Notes: generated by a model not told the origin, from the letters alone. A stretch of DNA of 64,000 bases from Candidatus Margulisiibacteriota bacterium (GCA_041650635.1 JBAZKV010000002.1:47912-111911); one strand, 5' to 3'; positions 43,969-52,936 are shown, counted from the first letter of the stretch. A program made the numbers and translations.

Positions 43969-44514
43969 TCATCTTCTTCTCTTGTCCGCAAGCGAAAGGA
44001 TGCCGATCGCCAAAAATCCTCCTGCCAGAGCGGTAAGCAGCTGCGGCCAGGTCATCATGACGGCAACGGCCTGAGGGATGTCCACAGCCTGCAGCCTGCC
44101 GCCCACCAGCAGAGTGACCGGCCTTGCCATCGTTATGGATACCATCATATACAGGAAAACAGCCTTAAGGAAAGCGCCGCCACAAACTGCAATGAACCTG
44201 CCCTTTTGCATCAAAGCGTTGTACACACTTACATATATGGCATTACTGATCACAATAAAGGGGACCATAACAAGGAGAGCAATAGGCAGCACCGCAGAGA
44301 AGGATGCTACTATAGGAGTGATGAGCCCCAGCATAATAGCCCTTTCCACCCCGCATTTTTCGGTGCAGATTATGAGTATCATGTTCACGATAACGCCTGT
44401 TATCATCTGAGGCATCCCGAACAGGATAAAAAGTATTGCGGCAAGCCCCAAAAGGAGCGCCTGGACCTGGCTCGAGACTTTTGTCTGTTTTAAGATACCC
44501 TCTGAAGCATTCAT
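43969..44514 (-). CDS. Polytopic membrane protein, ECF S-component-like
   Basis: I use ATG 44514, preceded by AGGAAAGGAG. The 181-residue protein has about six hydrophobic helices (ALLLGLAAILFILFG, VIVNMILIICTEKCG, ALLVMVPFIVISNAIY, ALAGGFLAIGILSLA). The compact six-helix form and small size resemble substrate-binding S-components of ECF vitamin transporters, but no AxxxA coupling motif is certain. It stands between tRNA genes. The substrate is unknown. Confidence 0.6.
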   Translation of the reverse strand: MNASEGILKQTKVSSQVQALLLGLAAILFILFGMPQMITGVIVNMILIICTEKCGVERAIMLGLITPIVASFSAVLPIALLVMVPFIVISNAIYVSVYNALMQKGRFIAVCGGAFLKAVFLYMMVSITMARPVTLLVGGRLQAVDIPQAVAVMMTWPQLLTALAGGFLAIGILSLADKRRR

Positions 44515-44541
44515 CGTGTTTTCTCCTTTCCTGATATATCT

Positions 44542-44614
44542 GCGCCCGGCGGGATTTGAACCCACAACCTACAGCTCCGGAGGCTGTCGCTCTATCCAGT
44601 TGAGCCACGGGCGC
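44542..44614 (-). tRNA. tRNA-Arg(CCG)
   Basis: A 73-nt minus-strand tRNA with acceptor GCGCCCG/CGGGCGC and anticodon loop CTCCGGA (CCG). A TGcTATAAT box lies at 44623-44628, 8 nt upstream of its 5' end. Confidence 0.95.
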
Positions 44615-44655
44615 ATGAATAGATTATAGCAACCAAAAAGAGCGCAGTCGAATGT

Positions 44656-44728
44656 GCGCTTGGGGCGACTCGAACGCCCGGCCTACTGCTTCGAAGGCAG
44701 TTGCTCTATCCAACTGAGCTACAAGCGC
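44656..44728 (-). tRNA. tRNA-Arg(TCG)
   Basis: A 73-nt minus-strand tRNA with acceptor GCGCTTG/CAAGCGC and anticodon loop CTTCGAA (TCG). It lies 12 nt downstream of the queH stop. Confidence 0.95.
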
Positions 44729-44740
44729 GTGCCCGGTTAA

Positions 44741-45265
44741 TTATCTAATACTGTACCTGCATCCGCAATAGTTCTGGCAGTATAGTCCGTTTTGCTTAGC
44801 AAAATCGTGCGTCTTCTTGAACCCGTCCTGTTTCTTAAAATCGTATTTAAGGAAGGTATCCCCTCCCGCTCTCCCGCCCTCCTGCTCTACTGTCTTAGCG
44901 TTCTTATGCGGACTTACGGTCAATGTAGAGGTAAAGAAAGGGATATTGAGCTTCCTAGCCATTCTTGCCGTCTCTTCGAGCCGCATTTGGAAGCAGACCG
45001 TACACCGCAAACCGCCTTCCGCCTCGGTCTCAAGGCCCTTGACTTTTAAAAACCATGCATCGGGATCATATTTGCCTTCTATAAGATCAAAGTTCAGCAG
45101 CTGCGACACTTTTTGGGCCACAGTGAGTCTTCTTATGTATTCTTCTTCAGGCTGGATGTTGGGATCATAAAAGAAGCCTGCGACCTCATAACCGTCTGAG
45201 CGGAGTTTTTCTACCGGCCAGGAGGCGCACACCCCGCAGCAGATATGGAGCAGGACCTTTTTCAT
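44741..45265 (-). CDS. queH: Epoxyqueuosine reductase QueH
   Basis: The 174-residue protein has the DUF208/QueH cysteine pattern: LLHICCGVCASWPVE at the start, CTVCFQMRLEETA at about residues 90-102 and YCGCRYSIR at the C-terminus. It reduces epoxyqueuosine to queuosine at the wobble position of tRNAs, and is the non-homologous replacement of QueG common in anaerobes. tRNA-Arg genes follow, but they are not queuosine substrates, so the linkage is probably accidental. Confidence 0.93.
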   Translation of the reverse strand: MKKVLLHICCGVCASWPVEKLRSDGYEVAGFFYDPNIQPEEEYIRRLTVAQKVSQLLNFDLIEGKYDPDAWFLKVKGLETEAEGGLRCTVCFQMRLEETARMARKLNIPFFTSTLTVSPHKNAKTVEQEGGRAGGDTFLKYDFKKQDGFKKTHDFAKQNGLYCQNYCGCRYSIR

Positions 45266-45280
45266 AAGATCCCGACGCTA

Positions 45281-45358
45281 AAGACCTCGACGAGCTCGGT
45301 CGAGTCGCGTCGGCTCCTGTCCGGAAAAACCGGAGCCGACCTTTTAAGGTCGGGTCGT
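45281..45358. repeat. Palindromic elements (families 1 and 2) between dcd-like gene and queH
   Basis: 45311-45356 repeats the GGCTCC...GGAGCC, GACCTTTTAAGGTC arrangement seen in the GT4 gene at 15762. The preceding 45281-45310 has CGAGCTCGGTCGAGTCGCG, related to family 1. Confidence 0.75.
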
Positions 45359-45362
45359 TTTT

Positions 45363-45878
45363 TCACTTTAGGTCTTTGTAAATGCCGCTGTAGCCCTGCG
45401 CAACTTCGCTGATGCGCGAAAAGGCCAGCTGCAGCACTCTGGCGTTCTGTTTAAGATCAAGCCCCTGGGGATTTTCTACCACCAAAAGGAATTCGCTCTT
45501 GCCGCAAAATCCCGCGTCCCAGATCCCGTTCTGGGTAAAGGCCCCCGCTCTCAGCAGCGTTGTCCTGGTAAAAGCAAACCCCATAAGGTCGTTGGGGATA
45601 TTGACGGTCTCGTTGGTCCTGACCTTGTAGGCGCCTTTTTTAAGATGCCACCAGCCAAAGGGATCCTCCGGAGCCCCTTTTTCTGGCATCATCTCCCGGC
45701 ATTCCGGAAGCGCCCTTTCCCTGTTGGAAAAATCAACGGCTCCACGACCGGTAAATTCGAATATCTTTTCAACTGTCAGGTCAAAGCCGTTCTGCGTCAG
45801 CTGTTTATCAAGCGAAAAATAGCCTTCTATGAGATTCTCTCCCTTTATCAGTTCTTCTATTTCGTGTTTGCTGAGCAT
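45363..45878 (-). CDS. dCTP deaminase/dUTPase-family protein
   Basis: The 171-residue trimeric-fold protein has LTQNGFDLTVEKI, the FAFTRTTLLRAGAFTQNGIWDAGFCGKSE catalytic strand region (positions about 108-135) and LQLAFSRISEVAQGYSG. It follows the archaeal-type DCD/DUT pattern and removes dUTP or deaminates dCTP to keep uracil out of DNA. It closes the iorA operon, with GAAAGGC upstream. Which of the two activities it has is not clear. Confidence 0.8.
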   Translation of the reverse strand: MLSKHEIEELIKGENLIEGYFSLDKQLTQNGFDLTVEKIFEFTGRGAVDFSNRERALPECREMMPEKGAPEDPFGWWHLKKGAYKVRTNETVNIPNDLMGFAFTRTTLLRAGAFTQNGIWDAGFCGKSEFLLVVENPQGLDLKQNARVLQLAFSRISEVAQGYSGIYKDLK

Positions 45879-45888
45879 TGTTGCCTTT

Positions 45889-46266
45889 CTATGTCAGAGC
45901 TCTTTTTACTTCGTCAGGGATCTTTAGCAGTTTTAATGCCGGGTCAACGCAGGCCATAATTGTCTTTGCTTTTGCAACTGTTTTTCCGTCCTGGTTCTTA
46001 ATAACGCAATCAAACACGATCTTGATCTTTTTTATTTCCGAAATGACCGTCTCTGTCTCAAGGATGTCCCCGTACTTTGCGGGAGCCTCATAGTCTATTT
46101 CCTGCCTTGCGACCGCAAACCATATCCCGCTGTCTGCCAGGGCTTTTACATCAAGGCCTTTGCTCTCAAGATATTCAGTTCTTGCCTCTTCAAGATATTT
46201 AAGATAATTGCCGTAATAGACCACCCCGCCGCAGTCGGTGTCGTGATAATAGATTCGTGTTTTCAT
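45889..46266 (-). CDS. YbgC/FadM-type acyl-CoA thioesterase
   Basis: The 125-residue hotdog-fold protein has DTDCGGVVYYGNYLKYLEEAR, the catalytic Asp motif (D-x-x-GV-Y-x-NY) of 4HBT thioesterases. It would release acyl groups from CoA. It overlaps the ACT-domain gene by 1 nt and belongs to the iorA-paaK operon, so aryl-CoA or branched acyl-CoA made there is a plausible substrate. Confidence 0.88.
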   Translation of the reverse strand: MKTRIYYHDTDCGGVVYYGNYLKYLEEARTEYLESKGLDVKALADSGIWFAVARQEIDYEAPAKYGDILETETVISEIKKIKIVFDCVIKNQDGKTVAKAKTIMACVDPALKLLKIPDEVKRALT

Positions 46267-46697
46267 TATAGCGCCGATATGTCCTTTGCTTTGACCGTGT
46301 TTATTCTGTTCTTAATAAGGATCTTCACCGCTTGCTGCGGGTCTTCAAAGCGGAACACCATGAGCGCTTTGTCCGTATGTTTTTCGACAAAGCCGTACAT
46401 ATACTCGAGGTTCAAATCGTTGTCGTCAATAACTTTCAGGACCTTTGCCAGACCTCCCGGCTCATCTTCGACCTCAACAGCCACTATCTCGGTAGTTTCT
46501 GCGGTAAACCCGGCCTCTTTGAGGGCATTTGCAGCGGCATCGGGCCTGTCCGTAACCATCCGCAGTATGCCAAAGTCGCTGCTTTCCGCAATGGTCAACG
46601 CCTTTATATTGACACAGGCCTTGCCCAGAACGCTGCTAACCTCATAAAGGCGCCCTTTCCTGTTCTCCAAAAAAACCGAGATCTGGCAGATCAGCAT
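46266..46697 (-). CDS. Double ACT-domain protein
   Basis: The 143-residue protein has two ACT units (about 1-70 and 70-143): QISVFLENRKGRLYEVSSVLG and VAVEVEDEPGGLAKVLKVIDD. ACT modules bind amino acids. Such stand-alone pairs usually accompany phenylacetate-CoA ligase and indolepyruvate oxidoreductase genes, as here, and are assumed to sense aromatic amino acids. It lies 13 nt after paaK. Confidence 0.88.
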   Translation of the reverse strand: MLICQISVFLENRKGRLYEVSSVLGKACVNIKALTIAESSDFGILRMVTDRPDAAANALKEAGFTAETTEIVAVEVEDEPGGLAKVLKVIDDNDLNLEYMYGFVEKHTDKALMVFRFEDPQQAVKILIKNRINTVKAKDISAL

Positions 46698-46710
46698 GGC
46701 TAATGCCCTC

Positions 46711-48012
46711 CTATGTTTTCCTTTTATCGATCACTCTGCTGGCTTTACCCTCGCTTCTTGCAAGGGACCTCGGCTCCACCAGTTTTACCCTGGCAAAGAT
46801 CCCCAGCACCGATGCCATCTCTTTCCGTATCTTTTCCTCGAGTATGTTCATCTTTTTTATCTCGTCAGAAAATATCTTCTGGTCAACCTCCACATGTATC
46901 TCTATTTCGTCAAGCTTTCCCTGCCCCCTGTCGACCACTATCTGGTACTGCGGTTTTACTCCTTCTATGCTCAAAAGCACATGCTCTATCTGTGAAGGAA
47001 AGATATTGATCCCCCGCACTATTATCATGTCATCTGTCCTGCCCTTGATCTTGCTGATGCGCGGCAGCGTCCTTCCGCACCTGCACTTCTTGTGGTCAAT
47101 GCTCACTATGTCCCTTGTCCTGTACCTGATCAGGGGAATGCCTTTTTTGGTCAGCGTCGTTATCACAAGCTCTCCGCTGTCGCCTTCTTTGGCCTCCCTG
47201 CCCGTTGCGGAGTCTATCACCTCGGGATAGAACAAGTCTGAGAACACATGAAGCCCTGCCTTATAAGAGCATTCCTGCGCTACTCCGGGACCGATTATCT
47301 CGGACAGGCCGTATATATCAAGGGCCGTCATTTTCCAGGAGGCTTCAAGGTCCTTTCTTATCGATTCGCTCCAGGGCTCTGCGCCAAAGACCCCTATTTC
47401 CCATGAGCTTTTTCCTGTATCCATCCCCATTTCTGCAGCTTCCTCTGCCATATACAGGGCATAGCTTGGCGTGCTCGCAAGGATCCTTGGCTTAAAGTCC
47501 TCCATCAGTTTTAGCTGTCTTTTAGTCTGTCCTGACGAAGCCGGTATGACCACAAGACCCATCTCCAGCGCGCCGTAGTGGAGTCCAAGCCCTCCGGTAA
47601 AAAGGCCGTAGCCGTAAGCCACCTGTATCAGATCGCCCGGGTTGGCTCCCGCGCAGCAAAGAGCCCTTGCGACCACTTTGGACCAAAGCTTTAGATCATC
47701 TTTTGTGTATCCCACCACGGTCGGATTTCCTGTGGTGCCCGAAGACACATGTATCTCCGCCAGGCTTCTTAAAGGGACAGAAAACAGCCCGAAGGGATAA
47801 TTGTCCCTAAGATCTTCTTTTGTGGTAAATGGAAGTCTTGTTATATCGGATATATCGTTTATGGAACCCGGCTTTACCCCTAACTCATCGAACCTTTTTC
47901 TGTAAAAAGGACTGTTCTCGTTAACATACCTGACCGTCTCTTTCAGGTTGCGGGACTGCAGGTCCTTTAAGGCACCGGCTTCCGCGCATTCGACCCGTTC
48001 TTCCCATATCAT
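46711..48012 (-). CDS. paaK: Phenylacetate-CoA ligase
   Basis: The 433-residue ANL-superfamily enzyme has the P-loop-like VSSGTTGNPTVVGYT, YGYGLFTGGLGLHYG, DIYGLSEIIGPGVAQEC and C-terminal hinge DDMIIVRGINIFPSQIE. It adenylates an aryl acetate and joins it to CoA. It is coupled to iorB by ATGA. In anaerobes the IorAB-PaaK set supports aromatic amino acid fermentation, or, in reverse, their synthesis from aryl acetates. Confidence 0.93.
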   Translation of the reverse strand: MIWEERVECAEAGALKDLQSRNLKETVRYVNENSPFYRKRFDELGVKPGSINDISDITRLPFTTKEDLRDNYPFGLFSVPLRSLAEIHVSSGTTGNPTVVGYTKDDLKLWSKVVARALCCAGANPGDLIQVAYGYGLFTGGLGLHYGALEMGLVVIPASSGQTKRQLKLMEDFKPRILASTPSYALYMAEEAAEMGMDTGKSSWEIGVFGAEPWSESIRKDLEASWKMTALDIYGLSEIIGPGVAQECSYKAGLHVFSDLFYPEVIDSATGREAKEGDSGELVITTLTKKGIPLIRYRTRDIVSIDHKKCRCGRTLPRISKIKGRTDDMIIVRGINIFPSQIEHVLLSIEGVKPQYQIVVDRGQGKLDEIEIHVEVDQKIFSDEIKKMNILEEKIRKEMASVLGIFARVKLVEPRSLARSEGKASRVIDKRKT

Positions 48013-48494
48013 TGAACCGCTCTCCTTCCCTCATCAAAAGCAATGAGGTTTTCCTTTAAATGCTTTTCAGAAAACACCTCTTTTACTGCTTTTTCCCAGC
48101 TGTTGCGGCTTATTCCCAGGTGAACTGACAAGGCACCCAGGATAAAGGTGTTCATCAGTTTTTTATTGGTAACTGCTAAGGCCGCTCTGTCTATTAACGG
48201 GATGAGATCCCTTCCCTGCTGCGCCAGGTATCCCAGCCTGTTCTCCCCCTCGTTCTTTTGAAAAGCCACAAGGTAATCGGCTCCGGCATACGGGATCAGC
48301 GGAGAAAAAACCTCTTTGCCGTAGCGGACATGCGATTCAACAGAGCCGCCCCTTTGAGACATTCCGTGGACCTCCGATTTTTTTGCGTGAAAACCATCGT
48401 TGATGGCCGCTTTTGCGCATATCTCTGCCGCTGACAGGACCCCCTGCCCTCCTATTCCGCAGAACAGAATATTAACGGTCTCTTGCTTTTTCAT
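48009..48494 (-). CDS. iorB: Indolepyruvate ferredoxin oxidoreductase, beta subunit
   Basis: I use ATG 48494, which overlaps the iorA stop (ATGA). The 161-residue subunit has FCGIGGQGVLSAAEICAKAA and GMSQRGGSVESHVRYG, the gamma-type domain of 2-oxoacid:ferredoxin oxidoreductases. With IorA it decarboxylates aryl pyruvates to aryl-acetyl-CoA and reduces ferredoxin. Confidence 0.92.
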   Translation of the reverse strand: MKKQETVNILFCGIGGQGVLSAAEICAKAAINDGFHAKKSEVHGMSQRGGSVESHVRYGKEVFSPLIPYAGADYLVAFQKNEGENRLGYLAQQGRDLIPLIDRAALAVTNKKLMNTFILGALSVHLGISRNSWEKAVKEVFSEKHLKENLIAFDEGRRAVQ

Positions 48495-50041
48495 TTTCTT
48501 TTTTCCAGAAGAACGCACGGCTGTCTTGCTATGATGACCGACAATTTCTTTTCGTTCAATCTTTGTTTGATAAGTTCTTCCAGCTTCTCCGTATCCTGGC
48601 AGGCAACCACATCAACATTATCGGCTCCGCAGGCCTTGCAAAGGTCTTCCAGTATCAGTTTTTTTGTAATCTTTCCTTTTAAAGTGATGCCGACCGCCGG
48701 ATGCGGCTGATTGCCGGTCATAGCAGTGGTCCCGTTATCAAGAATGATAAGGACTGCGTTCGTTTTGTTATATGCCATGTCTATCAGCCCCGGAACACCG
48801 GAGTGGACAAAAGTCGAATCACCTATCACCCCAACTATTTTTTCACCTAGTATTTTTGAAAAACCCTCAAGAAAAGTCGCCCCGCTGCCCATGTCAAGCT
48901 GGGTATGGAGCGCTTCAAAAGGAGCGGAATACGCCAGAGTATAACACCCGATATCTCCGGTGACCGTCACTTTTAATTTTTTCAGGATAGTAAACACATT
49001 TATATGAGGACATCCTGGACACAGGACGGGGCGTTTTTCTTTCTGCTCTCTGTATGGCTTTTCTTTTCCTTCTATTATCAAAGGGATGTATTCCGGCTTT
49101 AACTCCCCCAGGCAGAATGACTTATACTTTGAAATGGGCCTGATGCCCATGGCCGCGATCTGGTCCTGCATAAAGGGCTCAAGCTCTTCAACAACATAAA
49201 TGACATCAACCGTTTCCGAGAACTTCCTGATCATTTTTTTAGGAAGAGGGTTAGAAAGACCTATCTTAAGATAAGAAAAGTCGGGATACATCTCTTTGCA
49301 ATAAAGATATGACACCCCGGTTGTTATTATTCCGGCCCGTTTGGAATTCATCTCGGCCCTGTTGAACTCAAAAGAATCGCTGAACTTTTCAAGCCTTGCC
49401 AGTTTTTCATGAAGTTCTTTATGCCTAACAGTGGCATTCTTAGGGACCATCACATATTTAGAGGCATCAACTTTAAACTTCTTATTGGGAACGTCTTTTC
49501 TGGTTGAAACATCAAAGTTCTCTTTGGTGTGGGCTATCCTGGTCGTTATCCTTATCATTACCGGCAGATCGTACTCTTCGCTCATCTCAAACGCTTCTTT
49601 TGTCATCATATAGGCTTCATAGGGGGAAGAAGGCTCAAGCATGGGAAGCCCGGCAAATCTGGCTATATACCTGTTATCCTGTTCGCTTTGGGAGGAATGA
49701 AGCCCCGGATCATCCGCCGAAACAACGACAAAACCAGCATTTATTCCGGTATATGCGGATATCATGAGGGGATCCATCGCCACATTTATCCCGACATGCT
49801 TGGCAGCAAAAAGCGACCTCGCGCCTGCAATAGAAGCCGCAAGGGCTACTTCGTAAGCGATCTTCTCGTTAACGCTCCATTGGCTGTCAACTTCGTCAAA
49901 TCCCGCAAGGTGTTCCAGTATCTCTGTGGCAGGTGTACCCGGGTAGGAAGCCGCAAATTTGAGCCCTGCTTCATATGCTCCGCGGGCAATGGCTTCGTCC
50001 CCCGAAAGAAAAACATTTTTGCGATTATTATGCGCGGCCAT
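48491..50041 (-). CDS. iorA: Indolepyruvate ferredoxin oxidoreductase, alpha subunit
   Basis: The 516-residue protein has the pyrimidine domain (LSGDEAIARGAYEAGLKFAASYPGTP is its N-terminal signature region) and the TPP-binding GDIGCYTLAY with GDSTFVHSGVPGLIDMAYN. The expected extra C-terminal ferredoxin domain with two [4Fe-4S] clusters is missing: the protein ends at ARQPCVLLEKRK. I place the start at ATG 50041, 7 nt after a TATAAT (no Shine-Dalgarno), 3 codons downstream of an earlier ATG that overlaps that box. Confidence 0.85.
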   Translation of the reverse strand: MAAHNNRKNVFLSGDEAIARGAYEAGLKFAASYPGTPATEILEHLAGFDEVDSQWSVNEKIAYEVALAASIAGARSLFAAKHVGINVAMDPLMISAYTGINAGFVVVSADDPGLHSSQSEQDNRYIARFAGLPMLEPSSPYEAYMMTKEAFEMSEEYDLPVMIRITTRIAHTKENFDVSTRKDVPNKKFKVDASKYVMVPKNATVRHKELHEKLARLEKFSDSFEFNRAEMNSKRAGIITTGVSYLYCKEMYPDFSYLKIGLSNPLPKKMIRKFSETVDVIYVVEELEPFMQDQIAAMGIRPISKYKSFCLGELKPEYIPLIIEGKEKPYREQKEKRPVLCPGCPHINVFTILKKLKVTVTGDIGCYTLAYSAPFEALHTQLDMGSGATFLEGFSKILGEKIVGVIGDSTFVHSGVPGLIDMAYNKTNAVLIILDNGTTAMTGNQPHPAVGITLKGKITKKLILEDLCKACGADNVDVVACQDTEKLEELIKQRLNEKKLSVIIARQPCVLLEKRK

Positions 50042-50048
50042 TTTTTTC

Positions 50049-50054
50049 ATTATA
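50049..50054 (-). promoter_or_regulatory. -10 box of the iorA operon
   Basis: Minus-strand TATAAT ends 7 nt before the ATG at 50041 and overlaps an alternative ATG at 50050. Confidence 0.55.
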
Positions 50055-50063
50055 CCGCAAAAC

Positions 50064-51212
50064 CTATGAGCGCAGATTGTCCAGCATCCTTGCCCTGTCG
50101 CAGCGGGAAAGTTTTGTTTTTTTAACGACTTTAGAGAAGAATTCTATCGTACTGTCATATGTGGGGCGGTCAACGGGATAAGGGGTAGCGTCCTTGCCGC
50201 CGTGAGCAAAAGAATATCTGGCGGGGTCCTCGTAAGAAGCATTGGCTCCGTAGATCACCTCCGACACCAGAGAGAGCGCTCTGATGGTCTTTGGCCCGAC
50301 TCCTTCTTTTGATAGCAGTTCTTCATAGCTGGCGGGCTTTTCGTCGCACAGTTTGAACAGGATCTTTTCCAGATATTTGCTCTTTGAAAAATCCTCATTC
50401 TCTACCGGGTGATGCTCAAATTCCCTGTCCGGCAGTTTAAGCAGTGTTGTTTTTTCTCCCCTGTGTTTAAAGGAGACCATCTTAGAGTATTCGCTGTAAT
50501 GCCTGCGAAGCAGTTCGATGTCTTTCATCAAAGTATTGAACCCTCCGCGCACAAGCTCCGTGCTAAGGGCCCTGTTCTTTGTGCTGTTTTTTGCTGTCAG
50601 GTCAAGGGCAGGAACTTTGACCTGGCTGGCGATGCCGGAGTGCGGCTCGCATACCAGGTCTGTTATCTTTTCGGAATACCAGTGGTACCTGCGCGCGGTG
50701 GCATTCTGCGTGTTCATACCCTGCTGTACCACCGCCCAGGCCCCGCCGCAGGAAAAGAAAAAAGCGTGGTGATATATCTGAAAGCCGTCCTGGATAAGAG
50801 AGCTGTCCACCTTGGCCGCCATCTTTGAGTTGTAGACCAGGTTCTCACCTCTTTTGTCAGGAAGGCTCAGGCGCTCCGCCCAGCTCCGTATCTCTTCCGG
50901 GGTCTTTCTGGAGGTTTTACCTTTGCCGCCGCAGATAAAAAGCCCGAGCCGTCCTTCCATACCTCTGATCGCTTCCTTCAGTGCGGCAGTGAGTATCGTG
51001 GTCAGCCCGGAAGCGTTCCAATCAAACGCAAGTACCGTGCCAAGCGACTGGAACCAGACGGGATCCCCTATCCTTTTTATGAACTCCCCGCTGCCGTGCT
51101 CCTCTATGATGACCTCCATCATCTCTCTTCCAAGGAGAACCATCCTGTCAAAGAGCCATTTGGGGCATTTTCCCGTATCAAGAGTAAAAGTGGCGATGCC
51201 GCGGTCGATCAT
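50064..51212 (-). CDS. DUF763-family protein
   Basis: The 382-residue protein has RGIATFTLDTGKCPKWLF at the N-terminus, VYNSKMAAKVDSSLIQDGFQIYHH, MNTQNATARRYHW and a helix-hairpin-helix (ELLSKEGVGPKTIRALSLV), as in DUF763 proteins mostly known from archaea and thermophiles. A DNA- or RNA-related role is suggested by the HhH, but it is not established. An extended -10 box lies 9 nt before the ATG with no Shine-Dalgarno sequence. Confidence 0.88.
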   Translation of the reverse strand: MIDRGIATFTLDTGKCPKWLFDRMVLLGREMMEVIIEEHGSGEFIKRIGDPVWFQSLGTVLAFDWNASGLTTILTAALKEAIRGMEGRLGLFICGGKGKTSRKTPEEIRSWAERLSLPDKRGENLVYNSKMAAKVDSSLIQDGFQIYHHAFFFSCGGAWAVVQQGMNTQNATARRYHWYSEKITDLVCEPHSGIASQVKVPALDLTAKNSTKNRALSTELVRGGFNTLMKDIELLRRHYSEYSKMVSFKHRGEKTTLLKLPDREFEHHPVENEDFSKSKYLEKILFKLCDEKPASYEELLSKEGVGPKTIRALSLVSEVIYGANASYEDPARYSFAHGGKDATPYPVDRPTYDSTIEFFSKVVKKTKLSRCDRARMLDNLRS

Positions 51213-51221
51213 TGGAGCTAA

Positions 51222-51227
51222 ATTATA
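51222..51227 (-). promoter_or_regulatory. Extended -10 box of the DUF763 gene
   Basis: Minus-strand TGtTATAAT ends 9 nt before the ATG at 51212; near-leaderless. Confidence 0.55.
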
Positions 51228-51230
51228 ACA

Positions 51231-52418
51231 CTATTCGGAAAGGTCAATATCAGGCATGCAAAAATGCGCGACACTTGCCGTCCTAAGCCCGTCGGCAAAT
51301 TCGCGGCCTCTTTCTCCCCGTTCTGCCACAGCCCTTATTATTTCCTCCCGGCTTTGCAAAGGCAGCTCAGCGATCCTTCCAAAAACATTAAGGTAATCGG
51401 AGAGATCCAAAAGCCTCAAATTTCGCCTTTCTAGGCCTTCTAACTCAAGATAAGCGGCTCTGGCCGGTATATAGACAGGGGTATCTTCCTGCCAGGCAGG
51501 CCTGATAAACCTCTCTGCAGCCATAAAAGCGGTAAGGTCCGCGTACTCTTTCTGAATAGGTTCTCTGACGGCCATGGCATAAACTCCAGAATAGAGGTTA
51601 TCCCGTTCTACGCTTCCAAGAGTCCCTGCGTAATGCCTCACTATTTCTGGATTCCTCTGCAAAATGGCAGAAAGCTCATGCGCCGCGTCCCAGGGAGTCT
51701 GCCCCCCGCCAGAATAAGACAGCAGGCTTGACAGAGTATCTGCGGCTCTTTCCCCTTTTGAGTCAGAAAGCCTTTCCCGTAAAGCGGATAATCCCCTAAA
51801 AGCATAGGCAGGAGCGAATTTTGCCGACAGCATCAGCCCGGCCAATGCTCCTCCTCCCACAATATAGGGGTCCTGGCCAAAAATGCCTGCCAGGCCCGCC
51901 CCGGCTCCCAATCCCAAAAAACCTGACATTCTGGTTATCGAGCTCTTTAGTTTGGTGTCCGACCAGCCGTTCGCAAATCTCGGAGTATCAAATAAAAGCC
52001 CGAAATTATTCTCGTTAAAAAGGTTCTCTCTAATTTCCGATGCCGCCGGTCCTATTATTTCTACCTCGGCGCCCCGCCCCCCGAGAAGAAAAGGAAGTTC
52101 CCAGGGGCTTCTGCAGACAGCGGCATATACGGAATAAGTCAGCTCTCTTTCCGAGACATTATAAGCAGCGACCTTAACCACCCCTGACCTTTCAAGACAA
52201 CCGGCCAGTTTTGGAAAAGCCGAGATCCCGCCGACCTGATGTTCAAGCATCAGTCTCCCGTTCTCGGCATGGAAGGCCATCGGCATCTGCCTGCTGACAT
52301 CCGAAAACTGCCTCAGGAACCTTAGAGCTCCTGCCGGCGGATCGGCGGTATACCTATCAGCCTGCCCGGCCGTAACAATGCGTAAAGAAGGGTTCACCGA
52401 TATCTTTATAAAACTCAT
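51231..52418 (-). CDS. Uncharacterised 395-residue protein with Gly-rich membrane-like segment
   Basis: I do not recognise it. AAAGGAG lies 6 nt before the ATG. A mixed N-terminal domain (about 1-160) is followed by a Gly/Ala-rich hydrophobic segment (residues about 165-205: FLGLGAGAGLAGIFG, GGGALAGLMLSAKFAPAYAF) like a helical hairpin, then a helical C-terminal domain. This layout could fit a membrane-inserting or pore-like protein, but that is speculation. It stands alone upstream of the DUF763 gene (18-nt gap). Confidence 0.65.
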   Translation of the reverse strand: MSFIKISVNPSLRIVTAGQADRYTADPPAGALRFLRQFSDVSRQMPMAFHAENGRLMLEHQVGGISAFPKLAGCLERSGVVKVAAYNVSERELTYSVYAAVCRSPWELPFLLGGRGAEVEIIGPAASEIRENLFNENNFGLLFDTPRFANGWSDTKLKSSITRMSGFLGLGAGAGLAGIFGQDPYIVGGGALAGLMLSAKFAPAYAFRGLSALRERLSDSKGERAADTLSSLLSYSGGGQTPWDAAHELSAILQRNPEIVRHYAGTLGSVERDNLYSGVYAMAVREPIQKEYADLTAFMAAERFIRPAWQEDTPVYIPARAAYLELEGLERRNLRLLDLSDYLNVFGRIAELPLQSREEIIRAVAERGERGREFADGLRTASVAHFCMPDIDLSE

Positions 52419-52531
52419 AGAGGTCTCCTTTTGCTGAATGAGCGGACATCAGTTTATCGATAAAACACCGGCAGGATTTCACCAAGCTCAATAAGAGAAC
52501 CTATTGTTTGACACGGATGCGTAAGTTTTGA

Positions 52532-52918
52532 CTACTTTTTTATGTTCGCCTCGACCGCTTTCAGGAGTTCATCGGGCTTTATAGGTTTTTCCAGAAGCGC
52601 TGCTACCGGCAGATAGTCCGGGTCCGGCTCAAAACCAAAAGGAAGGTTCATGTCCTTTCTGATACCGGTTATCATGATGACCGGCAGGTCCCTTGTAGAG
52701 GCCTCATTCTTGAGGTTCTTTGCAAGATCAAAGCCTTCGGTCTTACTTGACATCATGACATCAAGCAGCATGAGGTCCGGCTTTTCTTCTTTGGCTTTTG
52801 CAAGGCCTTCCGTTCCGTTGGAGGCCGAGACAACGCTATAGCCTTTTGATTCAAGTATCGAAGCCATAGCCTCGACAAAATCCATATCATCATCAACTAT
52901 CAATATTTTCCCTGCCAT
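52532..52918 (-). CDS. Single-domain response regulator (CheY-like)
   Basis: The 128-residue receiver domain has the acid pocket VDDDMDF (Asp10/Asp11), the phosphoacceptor Asp53 in LLDVMM, Thr in MITG and Lys in LLEKPIKP. It lacks an output domain, so it signals by protein contact. It follows the hydrogenase genes but has its own promoter (TGaTATAAT, 52937-52942) and AAAGGAG. The sensor kinase at 57363 heads the hydrogenase gene cluster and is its plausible partner. Confidence 0.92.
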   Translation of the reverse strand: MAGKILIVDDDMDFVEAMASILESKGYSVVSASNGTEGLAKAKEEKPDLMLLDVMMSSKTEGFDLAKNLKNEASTRDLPVIMITGIRKDMNLPFGFEPDPDYLPVAALLEKPIKPDELLKAVEANIKK

Positions 52919-52936
52919 TATTAGTCTCCTTTCGGG

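Noticed and set aside
45311..45360. Simple terminator of the dUTPase-like gene
   Set aside because: The T run is on the plus strand, where no gene ends, and the hairpins match a dispersed repeat family found also inside a coding gene.
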